DNA of 64,000 nt from Gibbula magus (Eukaryota > Mollusca > Gastropoda > Trochida > Trochidae). Both the position numbers and the translations under genes were made by a program. Where the stretch lies: assembly GCA_936450465.1 (NCBI GenBank), contig OW388297.1:47010130-47074129 (forward strand). Direction: 5' to 3'. The notes under the pieces are model-generated. The model was not told the origin of the DNA, searched no databases, and saw only the letters and a list, made by a program, of their open reading frames with translations. Within the stretch, counting starts at the first letter, position 1; every line of letters starts with the position of its first letter. Positions 13,715 to 25,257 of the stretch are shown here, piece by piece.

Positions 13715-15985
13715 TATTTCAAGGACGGAACAATAGCCTTGAGGCATATAAAGATAAATCATTGCTTTGGCACGAACAATACTTCCTTAGTTTCAAGGGT
13801 AATCAATAAAAAACGAAGCTTTACAAATTGAGATCAATTAACAAATGGCGACTTGAGAGAAGTGTTTTTCTTATTTGGAAGAGGACTATGTATTATATTT
13901 TACATAGTTAACAGTTACATAGCGTGTAGCGTGTAGCGTGTTTGAATAACCAAATTGCTGTGTGGAATTACTGACATTTTAATTTTATATTCAAACCCAA
14001 CTTCCCAATGCAAGACATAACTCTTGCCAGTCTCAATTACTGGCTGATTTAGGCCTTGCAGTATTTCCTTAAAAAATCTGTGTTTAGAAATCCAGGCCCG
14101 CTATGCATTTCTGGTGCAGCGATTCACTATCTTGACACAACAAAGCGAGGGAAATACCGCAAGGGTTAAATCAGCCAGTAATGCAAACTGGCAAGAGTTA
14201 TGCCTTGCGTTTGGAAGTTGATTCAATCCCGGAAGTAAGAAATAATTTAACTTAATTTGTATGTATTGTTGCTACGAATCAAAAGAAAGATGTTCCCTTA
14301 AAACTAATTGTTAATATTAACAACATTTGAGCTGAATGATTGTGCGTTTTGTATTCGTCAATAATACAACAGTTGAATAAGTTGTCCAATTTCTCATTGT
14401 TATACTCAATGGTAAGCAGCTGTAACAGTGAAAAAACCCAACCGTTATTGATTTACAGCTTTGTTGCAGTAAAACAAAGAGAACAATTGCTTTTGCTTTG
14501 ATTAAGTGTAGGATAAAGCGTCTGAGTTGCTAAATCAAGCTACGAAACCAACCCCTTGAGTTAACTGTGAATGAATCGACGTTTCAAGTGACTCTAATCA
14601 ATGTTTCAACCCTCTGGGTACGGTGGACGATTAATGTTAGACCAACATGTGATAGAACTTGGAAAGGTCCCTGTGTTCACCATTTAAAGTGTAACAATAC
14701 CATTGGTTTGTGTAAATCTAAGTTAATTGCACGAGGAAGGTGAAATGTAGCTCCAAACCTGAACAATTTTAACATGCTACCAGCAGTGATATATTTAGAC
14801 TCTTTGTTGAGAGTTTCAAATTTGATTAAACTCAACAACGTTTTGCTATTGTTTGTAATATTTAACAATTCTGTGAACCATTCAAAATTTATGCGTCTAG
14901 AAACTTGCACTTATGCTAACAAATGTTATACTAAACGATTACAACTTTAAAGAGGAATCGTTTAATCCAACGTTGAGTTTCCAAAAGTAGCAAGGGTCTT
15001 TTTATGTACATGTATTAAGACATATGTTTGTGGTAGATTTCCTTTTGCTTAATAGTTAATGTTCTTGAGAGAAATACACTAGGTAAGTACTTTTTATTTT
15101 TAGGGAAGAGTAGTGTACAACACATCTTTTATGTTACATGATTGTAACACTAAGAGACATATAATTAGGTCAACACACTTTTAAAAATCATCGACTATAA
15201 TGGAAAGAATACAGTAATGTTTAACATATCTGGTGAGAATTCTCAAAAAGTTAAAGGGTAAGGTTTACATACATTAAAAAAAGCTTTATGATCTCAAATA
15301 AATGTAAACAAGTTTAATTCAATAATATAATTACAAACCAGACAGGAAATAGAAATTGATTTATTTTCCAAGGTGATCTTGTTCTGTTGTTAGTTTCTAA
15401 GTGGAACATCGAAAATTCAATATGAAAATAAATAAATTGTTGGTATTTTACAAAGCTCCAAGTTATTTCACCACAAGGTGAAGCTGGTATATTGATTTGC
15501 TTGTCAAAACATGCGAGTGAAGTACCATATTATTGATGAAACGTTTTGTATTTCTTTCTCTACTTTCACTCATGGAAATAGAATGTTCAAGAAACCCTCA
15601 GTTGATGGGCTGTTCTTCACTCATGTCAAGAACTTCTGAAGTATTCTGATATTTCTTAAAATAACACAATCATCGTTGGTCATGTGTACACACAGTTTTG
15701 TCGATTCAATAATGGTTATTTGTTTGAACGTTGAATATGATAATTTTGTTTTGCTGTTCCAGTAGCTTGCTATTTTTGTAATATTATTTTCAAATGATTA
15801 TATAGGTAGAATACTTGTTTGACGGTTATAAACAATAGACTGTAGGCTTTCTTTCGCATAATATTGTTTCATGGCTGTTCACTGCTCACTGCGTGTTAGG
15901 TTTCACAATGTAATAAATAGATAATACTAAACGATTGTCCGTGTAAGATATATTGTATAACAACAACAAAACATAGATAACAAGT
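13715..15985. repeat. Duplicated block C, copy 2, expanded by insertions
   Basis: Homologous to 7230-7960 at both ends (13715-13850 and 15340-15985). The middle has gained a MITE at 13999-14220 and a stretch near 14460-14560 that is itself related to 4347-4430 and 19505-19590. No recognisable gene. The 15985-16530 stretch after it holds nothing I recognise. Confidence 0.55.
13999..14220. mobile_element. MITE with 10-bp target duplication, Mutator-like (copy 1 of 3)
   Basis: TIRs of about 60 bp begin AACTTCCCAATGCAAG on the left and mirror as CTTGCGTTTGGAAGTT on the right. The flanks ATTCAAACCC (13989-13998) and ATTCAATCCC (14221-14230) form a 10-bp target duplication with one mismatch. A 9-10 bp duplication points to the Mutator superfamily. 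It is 222 bp long with no coding capacity. Copies also lie at 46224-46431 and 49924-50146. Confidence 0.75.
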
Positions 15986-17129
15986 GAAGAAGCGAGCTAA
16001 CATTAAGCTTAAAACGAAGAATATTTCATTAGTAAGTCACATCAATGGATAACGATAAACATATATGTTAGGTTGGACGAAAGTGGCGCATACACTTTCA
16101 AAGCTGTTTTCAATGTTCAAGCTAGTGTTGATTTATTCATTGAGCAAATTATTGTTTACACAATTTTACTATTTAGACATTTTAATTCTAACATACATGA
16201 TGACATTTGTTTTTTCTTATTACATTTGAAACAAATAGTGAAATATCTAAAGGATTGTCATTCTGTCTTCTCACGTTTCCATATACATGTATGATGCAAA
16301 AATAAATCACATTTTAAGATTATGGTCCAACAGTATTTTACGTTTAGTGGAGATCGCATGTATAATTTTGAAGATTATGCTCTGACGTTCTCATTGAGGC
16401 ACTGTTAAAGTCTTTGTATACATGGGTGAAACGCTCAAAAGAGACATTTTGGCGAAGCTAGTATGTACAACTTTTCGAGATATGTTCTAGGCAAGTTTCG
16501 GGATGGAAAAGACGGACGGATAGAATGAACACTACATACCCACGCTACTTCGTAAACTGGGTATTTCACTTACTAAAATTAAGAAATATAGAAATACAAT
16601 AAAAATGTTGTGACCATGTACGAAGAATAAATGATGAGAATGACATACGTTTACATGTATATAGATTAATGAGATGTTAATAGACATAGATTCAGAATCA
16701 ATGTCCTGTGTAATGCATGTGCATGTGTATTCAATGTGTTTAACTTCGTGGCCATATATACGGTGTACACAATGAGAATACATGTACATACATACAAGCG
16801 AAACAGGTATACAAACCACAGGTAGGTTTTAGTTAACTTACAAGCTTTCTTTGGCAATTGTCACATACGATAACATCAAAAAGACAAAACGAAATTTTCA
16901 TCAAATTAGCATCAACTCTTTAAATCAGCCATATGATAAGGTAGTTTTATCACACTGCAAATAAATATTTAAATCAGACAAAGAATAAGTAAGCCAGTTT
17001 AATCACATTGCACGCAATCCAATGCATTTCTGTCCACTTGCTCATTGCTCAGGTCTTTGAAGGGCATTTAGAAGTGCTATACATAAGAACAGGAAGATTT
17101 TCTGGATAATAACTTCTTTAATGTGAACA

Positions 17130-17175
17130 TACATGACGTTTCGGAGTACATACTCACTCCTTCATCAGGAGAACT
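17130..17175 (-). ncRNA. Hammerhead ribozyme-like core (Penelope-type)
   Basis: On the minus strand the order is CTGATGA (17168-17162), a stem II of GGAGT paired with ACTCC, GAAAC, then GTC (17137-17135). This is the conserved hammerhead core order. Penelope-like retroelements carry minimal hammerheads with almost no stem III in their terminal repeats, and this fits that form. Stem I looks weak and no Penelope reverse transcriptase is visible nearby, so it is probably a solitary, inactive terminal fragment. Confidence 0.45.
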
Positions 17176-17319
17176 GTAAGGAAATAACAAACTATGCTAC
17201 ATTTATTTAGCAAACAAAACAATGGTGAGGAAACTCAATCAGGGAGATTAGCATTCATGAGAATGGTATACAATGAGCATTTGCAATACAAACATGAGGG
17301 GGTACTTGGGTGCTGGATA

Positions 17320-17456
17320 AACAATGGCCTGTAGGCTTTATTTAAGATGTAAATAAACACACTTGATAAAACGAGGTAGGCCAATTGGCTTTATTGAAGA
17401 TGTATAATATAAACACACTTGATAAAACGATTGAGGTCAATTGGCTTTATTGAAAT
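17320..17456. repeat. Short tandem repeat, about 60-bp unit
   Basis: GGCTTTATT followed by AACACACTTGATAAAACGA occurs in about 2.5 consecutive copies. The units differ by small indels. No open frame spans them. Confidence 0.6.
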
Positions 17457-19685
17457 TGTAAAACAAACAATAATCACAGTTGATTGGAAGAGATTGTTGT
17501 GGGTGGCTTGTTGATGTAGGTTCTTGATAGTATTTGTAACATTTCTAATTCAGAAAAACAATTGGTAGTAAGTTAATGATCAAATATTTAGTTCACATAT
17601 TGACTACTATTAAACTTTGTTAATTCGAACATAAACACAAATATAGTTAATTCCGTACAAAACAATTACATTTAATGGGTGATCGTGAAGTTTTATTACG
17701 GAGTGTTTTATATAATAGTTTTGAAAAATTTAAAATCGCCAGATATCAATTTAATGTGTTTTACTTAACTTATCAAAAAAGTCACATGAACAAAAAGTAC
17801 AAACATATTTTAAGCTAAATGCTAATAATTGTAGAGTATGACTGGAACATAGTCAACTCACCACTCAACCACCAAGATAAAGTGCTACAAATTCCAACAA
17901 ATCTTAAACATTTAAGCACAATGCTTGATCCTTAATAGTTTAAGTCGGTGAGTTAATCAATCAATGATGACTTGAATAATGTAACATTTAAATGTTGATA
18001 GGCTTTATCTCGAAGGGAAACAACACCCTTCAGCCATATTTAAAACAAATTGGCGAATCAATGAACACAATCGATAGTTGCGCTGTTTAAGGGAGTGATC
18101 AATTTAAAGTTCAAAGTTGGAATGCGACAATTAAGGTAGAGTTACAGGGCTGAAAACGTTTTGACCTTTGGTAATACCTCGAGAGACTTCTTTTTATCAA
18201 GACTGTCAGAGCTGAGATATTGGTTGTACAATTACTTTTTGTATTATTGATTAAGGGACGTTTGCACGTGGATTCAATACATTTGATGGACTATATGATG
18301 GCTGTGCTTTTTTATTAATAAATTAGAAAAACATACAGATGAATGCTGCCCGGAAATCATAAGATAAGTTTAGCTAAGCACGATCAGAACTTTAATTGAC
18401 ACGTTAATTTATATAACTTAACCATCGACCATAAACAATTTCTCTATATATACATAACTTTCATTTGACGTAATTCGTAGTTCAAGATTAGATAAATATG
18501 GTACGGATAAGCAATATTTGTTCCTAAAAGTTGCTTAAAACTTGTTTTATAACAATCCCTAAAGCATAAGTACGATTTATTACGATTAACACATAATTCA
18601 GCTGCACAATTAATACTCTGCACAAAGTTTTCTAACAATGAAATCAATTTACAAGAGTCCGACCTTGCATTTTTATCTGATGAAAACGTTGTATGAAGAG
18701 TTCTTCAGTTAAATCAACCAATTTCAATTCAACTTCTTCGAGTGAGGAAGGAATAACCATCATTCTGTTAACAATGCATACACTATAATTAAAGGTACAT
18801 CCATTGTGTTGTTGGGTTTACATGTGCCAAACGTTATGAATGGTGTTATTCTATCGAGAAGTACATACTGTTACCGAAAATTACCATTTTGTTGATAGTC
18901 GACTCTGTATATCAACGATATAAACATAACAGTATCAATTTCTGATCGTAAACAGTACAATGCATCGCGTGTGGCGCGCGTCAATTAGTCAAACGTAATT
19001 TTGGAAACTTATATTGGTACGTATCAAGGCCAAATTAAGTTTTAAGAAACACAATGGATGCATCTTTTAACTAATATAGTAGTTTAGATTTCGTTTAGAT
19101 GTTATTTGCATTACATTCAGCGTACTGTCAAAGACTCCCAATACATAATATTTCGAAGTATCACTCTACTATTAATAGAAAGTTTAGCTATCACTCACAC
19201 ACTGGAGGTACAATTAAACGGAAAACTAATCATCTCCTAGGGTAATCGTATACGATCCTGCAGAATTCCATTAGCAAGGTTAATAGGGAGAAACACAAAC
19301 AACTCAGCTGAAACTGACTCGACCTTCGAAGAATTATGCATAGACAATGTTCACGTCCTCTGATAAAGGGAGGTAACTGTTCATCGTCGCTGATGAGCCT
19401 TGGTATCGGGGAGGCTAGATTTGGAATTGTCAGGAAGTCCTGAGATTAAAACAAACCCACTGTTCAAATCTAGATCTCAGGCTATTCCGTGATTTATGGC
19501 CGAGTTCCAGCAAAACAAATAGGAACAATTGATTTGGATTGAGTGTAAGATAAAATGTTCAAATGGCTAAATCAAGTCATAAAAGCAACATTAAAACTTT
19601 TCATGTCATTTTAAAGACACAATGCTTCAAGTGGAAATCCTCCGGATGACGGGATACCTAAGAACAGTGCCAGGAGTGTAAACTA

Positions 19686-20312
19686 CCAGGCAAAAGACAG
19701 TACACACTTCTGTTGGTTGTATCTTATGTATGATTTAATTACAAATGCTTTTATGTCATACTGTAAAACTGAATTGTCAGCAGTCAAATAATGCTTTAAC
19801 CAGTCACCGATCAATTCACTCAAATTACTGCAGTGGGTATTATTGTATCGTGCTATATAAGATACCAATGGCAATACAACACAGGCGGTCAATGGGACCG
19901 ACAGACAATACAACATGCTCGTGAAATTAGTCGAGAGTTAGAGCGTCGCTTAGCAAATGACGTCACATTTTACGCAACTTTGATTGTTCAATGGTAGAGA
20001 TTGTGTTCTACGACGGGAGGCATTCATATTTTCAAAATATAGTTTATACAAACAGCATAATATCTCCACGGTTTTTATAGAAAAGCGAGTAACTATTTAA
20101 GGGCATCTCATATAAGAAATAGAAGCCTCGTTGTTGTGATTTATCGTAGAAAAAAACATAGCAGAGAGCATAAAACACTCAGGGCCGCGCCCTTCGTGTT
20201 TTATGCTCCTTGCTATGTTTTATTCAACGATAAAGCACGCCAACTCGTCTTCTATTTCTTAAATAGTCCAATTAATCGAAACCAACTGAGGTGTGTCCTT
20301 TCTTTTGCCTGG
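19686..20312. mobile_element. TIR foldback element inside the SINE
   Basis: About 33-bp terminal inverted repeats start CCAGGCAAAAGA at 19686 and end TCTTTTGCCTGG at 20312. It splits the block-B SINE, which is continuous at 4531-4620, so the sister copy serves as the empty site. The interior contains a long palindrome at 20112-20263. There is no transposase. The superfamily is undetermined because the target duplication is not clear. Confidence 0.65.
20112..20263. repeat. 152-bp near-perfect palindrome
   Basis: The two halves of about 70 bases each are reverse complements with scattered mismatches, and meet at GGGCCGCGCCC near 20188. The arms include TAAGAAATAGAAG and GCATAAAACAC. The transcript or single strand would fold into one long hairpin. 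It sits inside the 19686-20312 element. Confidence 0.75.
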
Positions 20313-20350
20313 CAGTTAAGGTTATTGGTAAACAAGGTCAAGGTTCGATT

Positions 20351-20559
20351 CAGTCTGATTAAAATCGACCTTGTTCCGAGGAATAAAATTTGCAAAAGTT
20401 TGCATCTACCGGGATACGAACAGGTTCTGTAGATTCCTCGCCACAAGTTTGGCGTGGAAACCACCTACGAACGATACGAGTTCGTATCCCGGTAGATGCA
20501 CTATTTTTATTTTTGCAATTTTTATTCCACGGAAAACCGTCGATTTTAATCAGACTGAG
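20351..20559. mobile_element. MITE inserted into a tRNA-type B box, 10-bp target duplication
   Basis: Ends CAGTCTGATTAAAATCGA and TCGATTTTAATCAGACTG are inverted. Inverted similarity extends about 75 bp into each side, to GGGATACGAAC. The direct repeat AGGTTCGATT flanks it exactly (20341-20350 and 20560-20569), so the element landed in the SINE's pol III B box. It is 209 bp long and non-coding. The superfamily is uncertain. Confidence 0.75.
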
Positions 20560-20864
20560 GTTCGATTCAGAAAGACGTTAAAAGGTGGAAATTGTTGCTT
20601 CCTTAACCAACTTTTTTCAATTAGAACACGGAAGCACAACCTCTGAACAGCTCTGTTGCCACCGGGTCCATTCGATGTAGGGTCCACATTTCCATCGTTT
20701 ATAGAATTGCATAAATCATTTAAAAAATATTATTATGACCTACATGTACTTCAGGCCTCATCATTCGTTTGTTAATATCATCATATTTAATCATACTTTC
20801 ATTCTGATTGACTACATTTATAAAAGGTTACATTCTAACGTTATGGTAATGGATCTAGTGTTCC

Positions 20865-22545
20865 GGGCCCCGTTCCTCAAAACGATCGTACATGTATCCC
20901 TAAAATAGTTGTAAGTCACTATAATCCAAGTGTAACTTTTACAACACAACTTTTACAACACAATAACTTTTACAACACAATCACAACACTGTTCTTCAAA
21001 GCAATTGTAAGTTACGATCATTTCTGTGAGTTACTATGACAGTCTGCAACTTATACTAACAATCGATTGTTGTGCATATAAAGATGGCCGCATTTTTTGC
21101 AATAAAACACAAGAAACGTAAAAATGGTACTGAGAGAATATTCAGAGATCGCACACGCGTGCTCGACGTCTTCAGCGACGTAGACATATTTTCTCGATAC
21201 AGGATGACACGATTGTCCATTCTGAAATTTGTTCACATACTAGTACCTAGCTTTTCTTCTGACTTCCAGCGTTCACATGCATTAAGTGTCGAAAACAAAC
21301 TTTTGATAACTCTTCGATTTCTTGCTAAGGAAGGATTTTTCTCAGAGTTGGGGGATATACACGGAACAACCAAATCTAGCGTGTCGAGAGTTTTCACCCA
21401 ACGATCGAAGAAATCTTTGAACTGCTAGACAATATATGTTTTCCAAAGGCCGAAACAGCTGCACAAACTATCATGGGGTTCTATGACATCGGTAGATTTC
21501 CGAAGGTGTTGGGATGTTGGGATGTTGGGATATCACCCATGGGAAACTCTATCGGAGAAATCTGTACTAAAATTACCCGCCCTTGGTCGGCGTGAACCAA
21601 TCAAACTGCTACGCAGCTTGGACCTGCGAGCCAATGACAATTCATATCACTTCGTTGCAAAGCACGCAAGGTCATTTTATTAGCCTACCGTCACCGGTTA
21701 TCTCCCTTGACCTTTTCCGTCTTATCCTATTGAGCATTTTCTTTGGTTACTGACTTCGTCACACAGGCCAAGGGCGGGTAATTTTAGTACAGATTTCTCC
21801 GATAGAGTTTCCCATGGGTGATATAGTGGAGAGTAACGGAGCATATATAAAACCCTGGGTAACCGAGGATGACTGCGGTGAGTAAAGATGACAATTGCCA
21901 AATCACAAATCACAAAATCACTCATATTCCTATTTACCCACATTCAGTCATCTGTTGCTTTTCGAGCTTGTGGTGTAAGGAGGTTAGTGGAGGAGGAGAT
22001 AACTCTTCATCTACGTCCTACTGTTTTATATTGATACGATATTCGATAGTAAAAGAAGCGTACATAAAATACGGTATTGTCTGTAGTATTTATTCATGTT
22101 TGAATGAAATTAATTTGCTGAGCAATAATGTTTTCAGAAATAATACATTTAAGTGTAGGCCATGGAGTATTTTCTATAACAGCAATGGCACAATTAACAT
22201 ATATACTGGACCAAATAACTAAGTGAAGGGTATTAGAAAATTGATTATTAATAATTCATTAGTGTGTCATTAAATAGATCATTGTGTATAATTTCAAAAT
22301 TTACTAATATCACAAAGTATTTTTCCAGTATTGATATATCTAATATTGCTCCTAATATTTTACTATCAACAACTTTAAATGTTTTTTTTTAACATTCAGA
22401 TTTACCAATGCTGTTGTTAAGTGGCCAGGATGAAGTCATGATTCTGCAATGTGAGCAAAGTAGGATTGCAGAGCTCCTTGACACTGGGAACCTGCCTGGA
22501 ATATTACTTGGAGATTCTGGGTATGCAGCTGATAATAGTTAAAGA
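20865..22545 (+). pseudogene. PIF/Harbinger transposase (HARBI1-like), broken
   Basis: A probable 5' end GGGCCCCGTTCCTC (20865) precedes a start at 21084 (MAAFFAIKHKK). The N-terminal half reads DVDIFSRYRMTRLSILKF, LLITLRFLAKEGFFSELGDI and TTKSSVSRVF, the helical region before the catalytic domain. A frameshift near 21400 changes frame, after which FYDIGRFPKVLGC appears. A MITE (21530-21824) then interrupts it where the first catalytic Asp (IDGT) should be. After an intron-like stretch ending in AACATTCAG (22398), NAVVKWPG and, in another frame, LPGILLGDSGYAADN recover the second catalytic Asp. No third acidic residue is seen. These enzymes cut and paste by a DDE mechanism with a 3-bp target duplication. 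Dead by several breaks. Confidence 0.8.
21530..21824. mobile_element. MITE with perfect 57-bp TIRs
   Basis: 21530-21586 is the exact reverse complement of 21768-21824; the ends read ATATCACCCATGGGAAAC. It lies inside the Harbinger gene. The perfect arms mean that it is young relative to its host relic. Just before it GTTGGGAT is repeated three times (about 21510-21533), which is not in intact Harbinger genes. No unambiguous target duplication. Confidence 0.8.
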
Positions 22546-23380
22546 TAACATAGGTTGATACATGTACATATTAAATAAATCTACACCTGCTCAACCGAAG
22601 TATATGGATAAACAAATCAAATTTGATTGAAAATATTAGTGGTGTGACGATGCATCGATGTTTGGGTTGTCAATACAGTGAATCGTTCAAAATTTCATTT
22701 AGCAATATATCCCGATACTTCGAACAGGCCACGATATATACGGTATTATCAGTGGCAAGACCGATTTCTCTCTTGAACTCTTGAATTCTCAATGGGAGTT
22801 AACCAATTTAGTTTCGTATTCAGCGTTCTTAAATAAATAAATACGTTTGATGAAATCTAATTACAATGTACACTTAAATTTTCTAGAATTAATTACCTTT
22901 TTCGTTGCTACGTTTTAAATTGTACATTGTATTTTGTGAAGAAAACCGAAATTAGGGCCCATCTTCCCGCTGCCTGATAGTTATGATAACGAGTGGACCC
23001 ACATTTGCGGACAGGAGTGACAGCCGATTTCGCATATCGAGAAGTGCCAAGTTAATGTAAAAGCTCAAAAGTGGCCATGAAAATGTTCTTTATTGTGATT
23101 ATTGATGTTGTTGTTGAAAAAAACCATGATTGAAATGTTGTTTGTTTAATTCCCCTCAGAAACGAATAAAATAACCCCGCGAAAAGTAGGACACAGCTCA
23201 TGAATATTAATGAGTAGTGTTCTCTCATTGGTCAAAGTAGATGTCACGGCCTAGGTCATGGGTCATCCAACCGCGTCACTAATTTTCAATTGACTGAAAT
23301 TAGTGGGTCAGGTCAAAGGTTGGAAAAATTACCATAATCTTTCTATCAGATGAAAGTTTTTACTACGAGTCTGATCTTCG

Positions 23381-24120
23381 ATGTTTTTGGATGTTTTCTG
23401 CTGTTTTCTTGATGGAAAAGTATTAATAATAGTGCCAACATGGATAAAATGTGTAAGTGTTGTTACACGAAATATTGCATATTTGGTTAAAAAGAAGTGC
23501 TCCAGTTGTGGAATCAAGACCAATTTTTGCAAACATTGTGGTTTGCCAAGTTTAAATGCCAAAAACGTTGATTATATTCAAGATTTCCAAGAGGATGAAG
23601 CTAATTATAGATACTATGACACTGGATTCAGACCAAGTACCAGATAAAGAAGAAGAAGTCATTGGATGGCAAAAGATTCAAGAGAAATGTTCTAAATGCT
23701 GTGTTTTTCCTAAATGAACTGAAGTTTTGTTTATGCACCAAACGTTTCGTTACCCGCCCCGTCAAGGTATAGAAGTCACAGTCAGGTCATTGCTTTTGCA
23801 ATATGTACAAGGATTCATGGACAATTTTGAAGATATTGGTTCATCTTTTTGTGCTTGTGTGACAATTGAATTATTCTAACCATGTTTCTACGGCATATTC
23901 TTAAACAATTGAAGGATGTTTCATCCCACCTTCCTGCCAAAGGACGGATTGCCCAGTTGATTTATATGTGATCCATGAACAAACAAAGTTATTTAACTTT
24001 TACAGAAGATTTGTCTGACCTTGAAATTGCTAACAATATTGCATCAAACTGAGCCAAGATTTCTGAATTGGATTTTCCAGAATTTGTGTTTAAATTTCAA
24101 GATGAAGCAGACGCCATATT
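23381..24120 (+). pseudogene. Decayed Cys-rich reading frame in the Merlin element, unrecognised
   Basis: The first open frame (23381-23647) ends in CSSCGIKTNFCKHCG, which looks like a small zinc-binding knuckle with two CxxC pairs, followed by an acidic FQEDEANYRYYDTG stretch. Frame-shifted continuation can be followed to about 24120 (VIAFAICTRIHGQF, VSSHLPAKGRIAQLIYM, SELDFPEFVFKFQDEADAIF). I do not recognise the family. It precedes the transposase on the same strand and may be a second element gene or a captured host sequence. Stops show that it is not functional. Confidence 0.35.
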
Positions 24121-24450
24121 TTGAATGTGTACAATGAGTATTGTTTCGTGATTGTTTCCCAGGACCATTTCCCATTCCTGATCATTCGCCGCTTTGACGG
24201 ACTCACCTTCGTTGGAAACTTGCACTGGTGGCTTAAATCTATTTTGTCCACAGGCATTACCTCCAAATCATACTCTTGCTGGTTAGCAGTGGAGTGCTTT
24301 AAGTATTTCACTAGTTACTCATTCATGTAAAATTATGATATAACATGTTCATGAAATGTTTCCATCAAGAAATCATTGTTGACAATAATTATGTGAATTT
24401 ACCATTACAGAAATGTCATTTTACTGAAATTTTGTGAATATTACCACATA

Positions 24451-25240
24451 ATGGATGTGTCTCTGATTGATCTTGGCGCTGTCTGTGCTGATGTCAATAA
24501 GACAATTGAATTTATGCAAACCAATAAACTGTTATCTTCGCAACAAGAATGTGCAAATTGTAACCAAGCTATGAAGCTAACCGAAGACAGTAAGCCTTTA
24601 GATATGCATGTGTGGAGATGTAACAAATGCCGCAAAACCAAAAGCATAAGGACTGGCAGTTTCTGGGAAGGACAAAAGTTGAGACTTGTAACACTATTGA
24701 TGTTGTTGTATCTCTTTTGCATTGATGTGTCCGGCCACTTGGCTGTGAAAATGCTTGATGTATGTGAAACAACTGTATAATTGGTGTAAAATGTACAGGT
24801 ATGTAATGTCCCGATCTCTTTTAGATGAGCCAGTGACCCTTGGTGGCGTAGGCAATATCGTGGAGATGGATGAAAGTAAGTGGGGTCGGACAAAAAATAC
24901 AACAAAGGTTCCACCAATGGTATAACCAATTATTGGATATTTGGGCTCATTGGCCGCATAACACAACATATGTTACTTTTCAGCGAGGAAAGGAGGACCA
25001 CTGAAACTTTACTGCCAATTAGTTTAGCACATGTAGAGTCGGTAGCCATCTAATAACAGATGAGTTAAGTCCTATTTGTGCTTGAAGAGAAATGGCTACT
25101 CACACGACACTGTGTGTCATAAGAAGAATTATGCATGGTGTAAATAAAGAACAGTTGGGCCCTCATTTTGATGAGACCATGTTCCGCTGGAACAGGAAGG
25201 AAGAAAAGATGTTTCCTCTCCTTGACAGTCTCATATAAAT
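24451..25240 (+). pseudogene. Merlin transposase (IS1595/ISXO2-like DDE), broken
   Basis: The open N-terminal part (24451-24780, 109 residues) has a zinc ribbon with CANC near residue 34 and CNKC near residue 56, followed by TGSFWEGQKLRLVTLLML, typical of Merlin and IS1595 enzymes. After the stop the domain continues in shifted frames: TLGGVGNIVEMDESKWGR carries the first catalytic Asp (MDES), LITDEL the second, and NGYSHDTV with a C-terminal HFDETMFRWNRKEEKM follows. The third acidic residue is not clear. The enzyme family performs cut-and-paste transposition in the nucleus. At least three breaks make it a pseudogene. The tandem array begins right after it. Confidence 0.8.
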
Positions 25241-25257
25241 ACTACCCTGTACCTCAT

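Larger units (their letters stand above)
16530..20760. repeat. Duplicated block B, copy 2
   Basis: Sister of 2040-4900. Besides the shared landmarks it contains a hammerhead-like motif (17130-17175), a short tandem repeat (17320-17456) and two TIR insertions within its SINE (19686-20312 and 20351-20559). No gene recognised. Confidence 0.65.

Noticed and set aside
21869..22222. 117-codon open frame between the Harbinger pieces
   Set aside because: No recognisable domain, and it lies in what looks like the intron of the Harbinger gene, before a good acceptor at 22398.
24441..24929. 162-codon open frame antisense to the Merlin transposase
   Set aside because: Its translation is the shadow of the zinc-ribbon and catalytic region read on the plus strand, which matches a known family.
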